This document shows, in pieces, positions 1 to 6,392 of a DNA stretch of 6,420 bases. Position 1 is the stretch's first letter; each line of letters begins with the position of its first letter. The position numbers and the translations under genes are program-made. Under the pieces are notes generated by a model, which was not told where the DNA came from, did not search any database, and saw nothing but the letters and a program-made list of their open reading frames with translations. Source of the stretch: Comamonadaceae bacterium (GTDB lineage Bacteria; Pseudomonadota; Gammaproteobacteria; Burkholderiales; Burkholderiaceae_C); contig CANGML010000104.1 of NCBI GenBank assembly GCA_947454585.1, forward strand, positions 1-6,420, in the 5' to 3' direction.

Positions 1-696
1 AACGCCGAATTGCTGAACGCCCAAAAAATGCAAGAGTCCGCCGGTTTGCGTGTGGGCCAGGCACGTGGCGCTTTGCGTGCCTTGGTAGGGGTACAACTGC
101 CCGAGACCTATGAAGTGCAAGAGCAAACCCATGCTTTTACGGCGCCTGCACCCTTCGCATCCATCCGCGATGAGGTGCTCAAATCCAACCCTGAGTTGCA
201 ACGCACACGCGCTGAGCGCCAACAGCTCGATCGTCAATTGAGCGGCGAAAAGGCTCTTCGCTTTCCCAAATTTGCGCTGCGTGCCGACCAAGAACAAGAC
301 CCCGACTGGCGCAGCAAACGCATAGGCCTGGCGATGAATTTGCCTTTATGGGACTGGCGTGGTGGCCCTATCGGCGAGGCCGCTGCCAAACTCTCACAAA
401 CAGACAACCAACTGGCCTATCAAGAGTTTTACTTGCTGCAGTCACTGGAGTCGGCATACCAGCAATATGGCATTGCCAACGCGCAAGTCGTTGCCCTTGA
501 GGGCGGCATCGTGAGCCAAGCCGCCAACGCACTGCGCATTGCAGAGTTGGCCTACAAGGCGGGCGAAAAAAGCTTTTTAGAAGTGATGGACGCCCAACGC
601 GTTTATCGCGTGGCGCGGAATGAACTGATCACTGCACAGTTCGAGCTGGCCAGCGCCTGGTCTGAAATTGAACGTCTGCGCGCAACAACCCCTTAA
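1..696 (+). CDS. TolC/CzcC-family outer-membrane efflux channel, 5'-truncated by window edge
   Basis: This is the outer-membrane channel of the tripartite metal efflux system; it should form a trimeric beta-barrel with a long periplasmic helical tunnel that docks on the adaptor. The reading frame is open from base 1, so the visible 231 residues are the C-terminal part of a protein usually a little over 400 residues long; the TTG at base 10 is not a real start. The visible part contains the second outer-membrane efflux protein (OEP) repeat: a helix with NPELQRTRAERQQL, then a strand and turn with GLAMNLPLWDWRGGPIGEA, typical of CzcC-like channels, then a long helical region ending in AYKAGEKSFLEVMDAQRVY and a C-terminal helix. 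The signal peptide and first repeat are outside the window. The adaptor gene starts 25 bases after the stop codon, which supports one operon. Family assignment is firm; the exact CzcC, CusC or CnrC-type role is inferred from the neighbours. Confidence 0.9.
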   Translation, partial: NAELLNAQKMQESAGLRVGQARGALRALVGVQLPETYEVQEQTHAFTAPAPFASIRDEVLKSNPELQRTRAERQQLDRQLSGEKALRFPKFALRADQEQDPDWRSKRIGLAMNLPLWDWRGGPIGEAAAKLSQTDNQLAYQEFYLLQSLESAYQQYGIANAQVVALEGGIVSQAANALRIAELAYKAGEKSFLEVMDAQRVYRVARNELITAQFELASAWSEIERLRATTP

Positions 697-721
697 CCAC
701 ACACGCCCTTACATCATCCCC

Positions 722-1882
722 ATGAAACCACGAAGCCATCCTGCCTTGACCGCTGTGCTGATCGCGAGCGTCCTGGCTTTGTCAGCCTGCAAAAAGGCAA
801 CAGTTCAAGAAGCGAGCAATGCGCAAAGCGATGCCCTGCGTGTGATGGCCACCGACAGCTTGCAAGCGCAACTTCAGATCACAGAAGTAGTCAGTCAAGA
901 CGTGTCCGACACCATCCGGGTCGCAGGACAAATCGATTTCGATGAACAAGCGCTCACACGAATTGGCTCGAGTGTGACGGGCCGTGTGACACAGATTCAA
1001 GCCACCCTGGGTCAAGTCGTGGACAAGGGGGACACCTTGGCGTTGATCAACAGCAGTGAGTTATCGGGCGCGCAGTTGTCTTATCTCAAAGCAAGGTCCG
1101 AAAAAGAGCTGCACCGACGCAACATGGAACGGGCCAAAACCTTGTTTCAATCCGACGTCATCAGCGCGGCCGAGTTTCAACGACGAGAGAGCGAATATGA
1201 AATTGCCGTCGCAGAAACCCGAGCGGCACAAGATCAATTGCGCGTCTTAGGGGTGAGCCCCTCATCAATTGAACGGCTGGCCAACACGGGCACGATTGAT
1301 TCAGTGGCCAGCGTCATGGCCACCATCAAGGGCGTGGTGGTTGAGCGAAAAATTGCAGCAGGCCAAGTGGTGCAAGCCTCTGATGTGATGTTTGCCGTGG
1401 CAGACCTCAGCCGTGTTTGGGCGGTGGCGCAAGTGCCCGAGCAACAGGTGGGACAAGTCAAGGTGGGGCAATCGGTCAGCATCGAAGTTCCCGCTCTGGG
1501 TCATGAAAAACTCGAGGGCAAGTTGATCTACGTAGGCCAAACCGTCAACCCTGAATCGCGCACGGTGTTGGTCAGGACGGCGCTTGACAACAAAAGCGGC
1601 CGGTTGAAACCCTCGATGTTGGCGTCCATGCTGATTGAATCGACACCCGTCAAGCGATTAGTCATTCCAATTTCGGCTGTGGTTCGCCAAGATGATGCTG
1701 ACCATGTGTTTGTGCAAGAGGCAGACAAACGCTATCGGCTCACCCCCGTGACCTTGGCGGCTGAACACAGCGGTCTGCGTGTCGTCTTGGATGGCTTAAC
1801 ACCGGGCATGCGCATCGTCTCTGAAGGGGCGTTTCACCTGAACAACCATCGCAACCTCAAAGAGATGGACAACGGGGGTTAA
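722..1882 (+). CDS. HME-RND periplasmic adaptor (membrane fusion protein), CzcB-like lipoprotein
   Basis: This adaptor links the inner-membrane pump to the outer-membrane channel. The ATG at 722 is chosen over the in-frame TTG at 668 because it opens directly into a lipoprotein signal: K2 and R4, a hydrophobic stretch at about 8-21, and lipobox L20-S21-A22-C23. The protein would be 386 residues and lipid-anchored at Cys23. After a short linker come the first lipoyl half (about 79-112, VTGRVTQIQATLGQVVDKGD), a helical hairpin (about 113-180), the second lipoyl half (about 190-228, with GVVVERKIAAGQVV), a beta-barrel domain (about 229-305, including RVWAVAQVPEQQVGQVKVGQ) and a membrane-proximal domain (about 310-375). 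It is shorter than CzcB of Cupriavidus, which is about 500 residues, and shows no Met- or His-rich N-terminal metal site. No clear Shine-Dalgarno precedes the ATG, so translation may be coupled to the upstream gene. Its stop lies 3 bases before the pump start. Confidence 0.92.
   Translation: MKPRSHPALTAVLIASVLALSACKKATVQEASNAQSDALRVMATDSLQAQLQITEVVSQDVSDTIRVAGQIDFDEQALTRIGSSVTGRVTQIQATLGQVVDKGDTLALINSSELSGAQLSYLKARSEKELHRRNMERAKTLFQSDVISAAEFQRRESEYEIAVAETRAAQDQLRVLGVSPSSIERLANTGTIDSVASVMATIKGVVVERKIAAGQVVQASDVMFAVADLSRVWAVAQVPEQQVGQVKVGQSVSIEVPALGHEKLEGKLIYVGQTVNPESRTVLVRTALDNKSGRLKPSMLASMLIESTPVKRLVIPISAVVRQDDADHVFVQEADKRYRLTPVTLAAEHSGLRVVLDGLTPGMRIVSEGAFHLNNHRNLKEMDNGG
1874..1879 (+). promoter_or_regulatory. 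Possible ribosome binding site for the RND pump gene
   Basis: A GGGGGT run lies six bases upstream of the pump ATG and overlaps the last codons and stop of the adaptor gene. It is not a consensus AGGAGG but could pair with the CCUCC of 16S rRNA. With the 3-base intergenic gap it fits coupled translation of adaptor and pump. Confidence 0.35.
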
Positions 1883-1885
1883 GCC

Positions 1886-4800
1886 ATGCTGGAATCGCTC
1901 GTACGTGGTGCGCTCAAACAGCGCTTGGTGGTGTGCGTCATAGCCGTCATGCTGCTGGTATTCGGTTTGCATGCAGCGACCAAATTGTCAGTCGATGCTT
2001 TTCCAGACGTGACCAACGTCCAAGTGCAAATTGCCACTGAAGCGCCGGGCAGGTCTCCAGAAGAAGTCGAACGCTTTGCCACCGTCCCCATCGAAGTGGC
2101 CATGACAGGCTTGCCAGGTCTGACCGAGTTGCGCTCGCTCAACAAGCCGGGTTTGTCACTCATCACCTTGGTCTTCACCGACAGCACCAGCGTGTACTTT
2201 GCACGCCAGTTGGTGATGGAACGACTGATGGAGGTGAGCCAACGTCTACCCCAAGGGATCACGCCCGTGCTCGGTCCCGTCTCGTCTGGCTTGGGTGAGG
2301 TGTACCAATACACGCTGGAGCACCCCAGCGACGGAAAACGTGAGCTCAGCGAAGAAGAGCTCACCCAGCGGCGCGTGGTGCAAGACTGGGTGCTGCGCCC
2401 TTTGTTGCGTTCGATTCCTGGTGTGGCTGAAATCAACTCGCAAGGGGGCTTCGTCAAGCAATACCATGTGCTGGTCAACCCCGAGCGTTTACGTCATTAC
2501 AAGATCAGTCTCTCGGAGGTCTACAACGCCGTCTCGCGCAACAACGCCAACTCAGGCGGCGGGGTCCTACCGCAAGCTTCTGAACAATATTTAATTCGTG
2601 GTGTGGGCTTGGTTCAAGGTGTGGGCGACCTTGGCCAAATTGTGCTGAAAGAAATCAACGGAACGCCGGTCTACATGCGTGATGTGGCGGACATCAATCT
2701 TGGTTCCGCTGTGCGTCAAGGTGCCGTCATCAAAAACGGCACAACGGAAGCCGTGGGCGGCATCGTGATGATGATGACTGGCGGCAATGCCAAAGAAGTG
2801 GTCAAACGCATCAAAGCTCGCGTGAAAGAAATCAACGACCGAGGCATGCTTCCCAGCGAACTCAAAGTCGTGCCCTATTACGACCGATCCGAACTGGTCG
2901 ATGCGGCCTTGTGGACCGTCACCAAAGTGCTGATTGAAGGCGTGGTGTTGGTAGTGATCGTGTTGTTCTTATTTTTAGGCGATGTGCGTTCCTCACTCAT
3001 CGTCGTCGCCACGCTGGTGCTCACGCCCTTGCTGACCTTCATGGCCATGAACAAGCTGGGCATCTCGGCCAACCTGATGTCATTGGGCGGCTTGGCCATC
3101 GCGATTGGTTTGATGGTGGACGGCTCGGTGGTGGTTGTGGAAAACGCCTACGCCCGCTTAGGTCGCGCGGCAGAGCTGGGTGAAAGCAAGGTGCGTGGCA
3201 TTTTGAACGCCGTGCTCGAGGTAGCCACGCCGGTGATTTTTGGTGTGGGCATCATCATCTTGGTCTTCTTGCCCCTGATGACTTTACAAGGCATGGAAGG
3301 CAAGATGTTTGCACCCCTCGCCTACACCATCGCGATCGCCTTGGCCGTGTCACTGGTGCTGTCGATGACCTTATCGCCTGTGTTGTCGTCTTATTTGCTC
3401 AAGCCCCCACAGGGCGATGGCGACCACGATACGCGGCTGATCAAAGCGCTCAAGTCACGCTATTTGAAGTTGCTGGATTTAGCCATGTCGAACCAAAAGC
3501 GCACGGTGCAGGCGTCGCTGGCTTCGTTTGCCCTGGCGGTCATGGTGTTGCCGTTCTTAGGGACGGCATTCATCCCTGAAATGAAAGAAGGCTCCATCGT
3601 CCCCGGTATCAACCGTGTGCCGAACATCTCGCTGAACGAATCCATCAAGATGGAAATGCAGGCGATGAAGCTGATCATGACGGTGCCCGGTGTGAAGTCG
3701 GCCATTTCTAGCTTAGGCCGCGGCGAATCGCCCGCCGACCCGCAAAGCGTGAACGAGTCCACCCCCATCGTGAGCTTGAAACCCCGCAGCGAATGGCCCT
3801 CGGGCTGGGACCAAACCGACATCACCAAAGCCATGAGTGAAAAGCTCACAGCCCTGCCTGGCGTGCAAATTGTGATGGCGCAACCCATCTCTGACCGCGT
3901 CGATGAAATGGTGACTGGCGTGCGTTCTGACATTGCCGTCAAGGTGTTTGGCGACAACCTAGACGAACTGAAACAAGTGGCCAACCAAATTGCCAAAGTG
4001 GCGCAAACCATCCAAGGCGCACAAGACTTGCGCGTGGAGCGTATTTCGGGGCAACAGTATTTACAAATCGACATTGACCGCCAGGCCATTGCCCGCCTAG
4101 GGCTGAACGTGTCGGATGTGAACGACATGATCGAAACCGCGATAGGCGGCAAAGTCGCGTCCGAGGTATTTGAAGGCGAGCGTCGCTTCTCTGCCGTGGT
4201 ACGTTTGCCTGAGCGTTTTCGCGACAACATCGAAGCCATCTCCAACATCATCTTGAGCTCAGCCAACGGCGCGCAAGCCCGTTTAGACGACGTCGCCAAG
4301 ATTCAAGTCTTAGACGGGCCCGCACAAATTTCGCGCGAAATGGCGAAGCGCCGCATCGTTGTGGGTATCAACGTGAAAGACCGTGACCTCGGAAGCTTTG
4401 TGACCGAACTACAGGCGAAGGTCGGTGAAAAAGTGAAGCTCCCTGAAGGCTATTACTTGGAATGGGGTGGCCAGTTCCAAAACATGGAACGCGCTTTGGG
4501 TCACTTGAAAATCATCGTGCCGATCACGGTGGCAGCGATTTTCTTTTTGCTGTTCTTGTTGTTCAATTCGGTCAAGTTCGCCACGCTCATCATCACGGTG
4601 CTGCCGTTTGCTTCCATTGGTGGCGTGCTGGGCCTGTTCATCGCTGGCGAATACTTGTCCGTGCCGGCCTCAGTGGGCTTCATTGCCTTGTGGGGCATTG
4701 CGGTGCTCAATGGCGTGGTGTTGGTGTCATACATCCGCAGTTTGCGCGAGGGCGGCATGTCGGTCAAAGAGGCGGTACTGGAAGGCGCACGCCAACGCTT

Positions 4801-4996
4801 CCGTCCCGTGATGATGACGGCCACCGTGGCCATGCTGGGTCTGATTCCGTTTCTCATCTCAGACGGCCCAGGCTCGGAAGTTCAGCGGCCGTTGGCCATC
4901 GTGGTGATTGGTGGCTTGATCACCTGCACCCTCCTGACGCTGGTGGTGGTACCGACGATTTATCACTGGTTTGATGAAAAAGATGCCGAAGCTTGA
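1886..4996 (+). CDS. czcA: CzcA-family heavy-metal efflux RND transporter, inner-membrane pump
   Basis: This is the proton-driven pump of the complex, expected as a homotrimer in the inner membrane that passes metal cations to the adaptor and channel. At 1036 residues it is full length for HME-RND pumps. TM1 is at about 12-31, followed by AFPDVTNVQVQI (38-49) and APGRSPEEVE (53-62), hallmarks of the family. The first periplasmic porter domain runs to about 335, TM2-TM6 lie at about 345-505, TM7 at about 540-560, the second porter domain at about 565-870 and TM8-TM12 at about 875-1027. The TM4 proton-relay motif is GLMVDGSVVVVEN with D412 and E419. The first Asp of the classic DFGxxxD motif (CzcA D402) is Ala406 here. 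Positions matching the CusA Met573/623/672 triad appear to be Gly, Glu and Glu, and CusA E939 and K984 match Leu941 and Val975, as in CzcA. A divalent cation substrate is therefore more likely than Cu(I)/Ag(I), but this is unproven. The symbol is family-level only. Confidence 0.95.
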   Translation: MLESLVRGALKQRLVVCVIAVMLLVFGLHAATKLSVDAFPDVTNVQVQIATEAPGRSPEEVERFATVPIEVAMTGLPGLTELRSLNKPGLSLITLVFTDSTSVYFARQLVMERLMEVSQRLPQGITPVLGPVSSGLGEVYQYTLEHPSDGKRELSEEELTQRRVVQDWVLRPLLRSIPGVAEINSQGGFVKQYHVLVNPERLRHYKISLSEVYNAVSRNNANSGGGVLPQASEQYLIRGVGLVQGVGDLGQIVLKEINGTPVYMRDVADINLGSAVRQGAVIKNGTTEAVGGIVMMMTGGNAKEVVKRIKARVKEINDRGMLPSELKVVPYYDRSELVDAALWTVTKVLIEGVVLVVIVLFLFLGDVRSSLIVVATLVLTPLLTFMAMNKLGISANLMSLGGLAIAIGLMVDGSVVVVENAYARLGRAAELGESKVRGILNAVLEVATPVIFGVGIIILVFLPLMTLQGMEGKMFAPLAYTIAIALAVSLVLSMTLSPVLSSYLLKPPQGDGDHDTRLIKALKSRYLKLLDLAMSNQKRTVQASLASFALAVMVLPFLGTAFIPEMKEGSIVPGINRVPNISLNESIKMEMQAMKLIMTVPGVKSAISSLGRGESPADPQSVNESTPIVSLKPRSEWPSGWDQTDITKAMSEKLTALPGVQIVMAQPISDRVDEMVTGVRSDIAVKVFGDNLDELKQVANQIAKVAQTIQGAQDLRVERISGQQYLQIDIDRQAIARLGLNVSDVNDMIETAIGGKVASEVFEGERRFSAVVRLPERFRDNIEAISNIILSSANGAQARLDDVAKIQVLDGPAQISREMAKRRIVVGINVKDRDLGSFVTELQAKVGEKVKLPEGYYLEWGGQFQNMERALGHLKIIVPITVAAIFFLLFLLFNSVKFATLIITVLPFASIGGVLGLFIAGEYLSVPASVGFIALWGIAVLNGVVLVSYIRSLREGGMSVKEAVLEGARQRFRPVMMTATVAMLGLIPFLISDGPGSEVQRPLAIVVIGGLITCTLLTLVVVPTIYHWFDEKDAEA

Positions 4997-5009
4997 ATGA
5001 GAAAAACCC

Positions 5010-5372
5010 ATGAAAGAAATCAAAGCCATCATCCGCCCCTCTAAGTTAGCGACACTGCGCGAAAAGCTGCGCAACCTGCCCGGCTTTCCGGGCATGACCG
5101 TGAGCAAGGCGGAGGGCTGCTCGGCCCCCAGCTTGCATAGTCCGGCGAATTTAAAAGAAGAGCTGACCGACTACACGCCCAAAGTGCGCATTGAAATCGT
5201 CGCGCCTGACGAGATCTGCGACAGCATCGTGGACTTGATTGTTCACACGGCGCAGATTGGCCAAATGGGTGATGGCTTGGTTTGGGTCACTGACATCACG
5301 CGCGCGGTGTTTTTGTACAAGTCAGTGGCTGGACCCATGGATAGGCCTTCACTGAACGGCCTTGATGCATAG
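5010..5372 (+). CDS. Divergent PII-family (GlnB-like) signalling protein attached to a metal efflux operon
   Basis: The protein has 120 residues and the PII fold signature: N-terminal MKEIKAIIRPSKL (GlnB MKKIDAIIKPFKL), GMTV at 28-31, PKVRIEIV at 57-64 and a GQMGDG B-loop at 84-89. Classical PII proteins are trimers that bind ATP/ADP and 2-oxoglutarate and control nitrogen proteins. By manual alignment to E. coli GlnB, many key residues are lost: Tyr51 (uridylylation) is Glu51, the T-loop base GRQ becomes CSA/P so Gln39 is missing, Lys90 is Leu90, Arg101 is Phe101 and Arg103 is Tyr103. Lys58 and GDG are kept. The C-terminal PII signature is broken at Ile83 and Leu90. The gene starts 13 bases after the pump stop on the same strand, with only a weak GAG-like ribosome site, so it is probably the last gene of the operon. 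No amtB, glnA or glnD neighbour is visible. A role in pump control or metal sensing is an inference from context; automated annotation would probably call it a P-II nitrogen regulator. Confidence 0.88.
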   Translation: MKEIKAIIRPSKLATLREKLRNLPGFPGMTVSKAEGCSAPSLHSPANLKEELTDYTPKVRIEIVAPDEICDSIVDLIVHTAQIGQMGDGLVWVTDITRAVFLYKSVAGPMDRPSLNGLDA

Positions 5373-6392
5373 TCAGGACCGTTTCGCCAGCGGCAAGTTC
5401 AGCAACAAGTTTTGCGGTTTCAACTTGAGCCGCTGGTTGGCATCCACTGCCATTGCCAAATAGACGGGCTTGCCACGCACCTCGGCCAACATGTCGTTGG
5501 GCTCTTCAAACTCTAGTTTGAACAAACACAGCAGTCGCTCCATACGCTCAGCGTCGACCTCTTTGCCTTGGTACAGGTCGTTCAGCACACCACTCGCTTG
5601 CGCGTCCAGGCCCACATGCCAGACCCAGTGGTCGTCGTTGATCTCGCGCTCGGTTTGGATGCGCACCTGCACGCCCAAGAAGTGCTGCACCCACTTGGCC
5701 ATCACCTCGCAAAGCGCGTTCAACGCGGGCTGACCACGGTTCAGGCTGACCACCCAATCAAAGCTTTCGCTGCGGGGCCAGTAGGCGTCTTGGTTGTCTT
5801 CGTTGAGCACATCCAAATCCACGCTGCGTAGCTTGATGCCGCCTTGCTTGAGCAACTCGCCAATCGAACCAAATCCGCTTTGGGTGGCATGGCGTTCGAC
5901 GGTGTCGTCATCTGCCGCCATGACCGCGCCGTCTTCGAGCACGGTTATTTTTTGGGTGTGCATCAGCATCTCAGCAGCGCGCGCCTGCATGGCCGTGGAT
6001 GCATCCCCCAACACATGGCGCAGCAAGACCTGTGTGAGCTGCTGCACCAACATCGGTGGCACATCCACGCCCTCGCCTTTGAACAAGGCCAGGTAGCTGG
6101 CCTCGAGGGTGGGCAGTGTGGTGATGCGCTGGCGAAAACGCAACCACACCGCGTAGTTGTCGGCGGCATCCTTGTCAGCCAACATTGCCAAATCTTGCGC
6201 CGACACGTCGCGGCGGGGCTGCGCCAAGAGGCTGTGATGCAAAGCCACTTCAGAAACGCAGGAATCGGCAATGGGCGCGAGCTCTGGGCGCTCTAGCAAA
6301 AACCGCAAAAAATCGTCCGTCACCACCAAGTGGCCCGTTTCGTTGTGCGTGAGCAGCGTGTAGCCGCAGGTGGGCCAGAAAGGATGTGTCAT
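5373..6392 (-). CDS. DUF6352-like protein of unknown function
   Basis: The protein has 339 residues, no signal peptide and no clear membrane segment, so it is probably cytoplasmic. I recognise it as resembling the DUF6352 family of proteobacteria, from memory of its layout: FWPTCGY near the N-terminus (5-11), TDDFLR (25-30), LEASYLALF (96-104), a central VDVPPMLVQQLTQVLLRHVL helix region (109-128), WVWHVGLDAQASGVLNDLY (256-274) and LKPQNLLLNLPL at the C-terminus (324-335). No catalytic motif is evident; W, H and D residues in the 256-274 block are the most striking cluster. The ATG is fixed on its 5' side by an in-frame TGA two codons upstream, and no strong Shine-Dalgarno is visible. The gene converges on the efflux operon and its TGA directly abuts the PII TAG, so it is a separate transcription unit whose upstream partners lie beyond the right edge. 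A link to metal efflux is not supported by orientation. The reading frame is sure; the family name is fairly sure. Confidence 0.85.
   Translation of the reverse strand: MTHPFWPTCGYTLLTHNETGHLVVTDDFLRFLLERPELAPIADSCVSEVALHHSLLAQPRRDVSAQDLAMLADKDAADNYAVWLRFRQRITTLPTLEASYLALFKGEGVDVPPMLVQQLTQVLLRHVLGDASTAMQARAAEMLMHTQKITVLEDGAVMAADDDTVERHATQSGFGSIGELLKQGGIKLRSVDLDVLNEDNQDAYWPRSESFDWVVSLNRGQPALNALCEVMAKWVQHFLGVQVRIQTEREINDDHWVWHVGLDAQASGVLNDLYQGKEVDAERMERLLCLFKLEFEEPNDMLAEVRGKPVYLAMAVDANQRLKLKPQNLLLNLPLAKRS
5387..5436. other. Imperfect inverted repeat at the convergent gene junction
   Basis: CCAGCGGC at 5387-5394 is exactly complementary to GCCGCTGG at 5429-5436. The stem can continue inward with AAGTT (5395-5399) against AACTT (5422-5426) after a two-base bulge. 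It begins 14 bases past the PII stop and lies inside the 3' end of the minus-strand gene. Neither side has a T-tract, so it is not a standard intrinsic terminator, but it is the best hairpin near the junction of the two convergent units. It may be chance, since the sequence also encodes the conserved C-terminus of the minus-strand protein. Confidence 0.25.

Noticed and set aside
668..721. TTG at 668 as the adaptor start
   Set aside because: It would add 18 residues ahead of a complete lipoprotein signal peptide and would overlap the channel gene; the ATG at 722 gives a proper signal.
2340..2364. Inverted repeat GTGAGCTC / GAGCTCAC with a nine-base loop
   Set aside because: It lies inside the pump gene and encodes a stretch with repeated Glu-Leu and Glu codons; the repeat is explained by these codons and has no sign of a regulatory role.
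1879..2478. 199-codon minus-strand open frame over the start of the pump gene
   Set aside because: It is entirely antisense to the conserved N-terminal part of the pump and its translation is Ser/Thr/Trp/Arg-rich without any domain.
3460..4299. Long open frame of 279 codons on the minus strand inside the pump gene
   Set aside because: It is antisense to a strongly conserved, full-length RND gene; its translation is rich in Ser, Thr, Met and Arg with no recognisable domain. It is a by-product of codon bias in the pump.
5343..5362. AGGCC / GGCCT small inverted repeat at the end of the PII-like gene as a terminator
   Set aside because: The stem is only five base pairs with a ten-base loop and no T-tract follows; it is too weak to support a terminator.
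5010..5372. PII-like gene as a normal glnB or glnK
   Set aside because: Tyr51, Gln39, Lys90, Arg101 and Arg103 equivalents are missing and the neighbours are metal efflux genes, so the standard symbols would mislead.
5844..6296. 150-codon plus-strand open frame opposite the DUF6352-like gene
   Set aside because: The composition is low in structure-like pattern and rich in His, Gln and Gly, as expected from the antisense of a GC-rich gene, while the minus-strand frame is longer and has family-like blocks.
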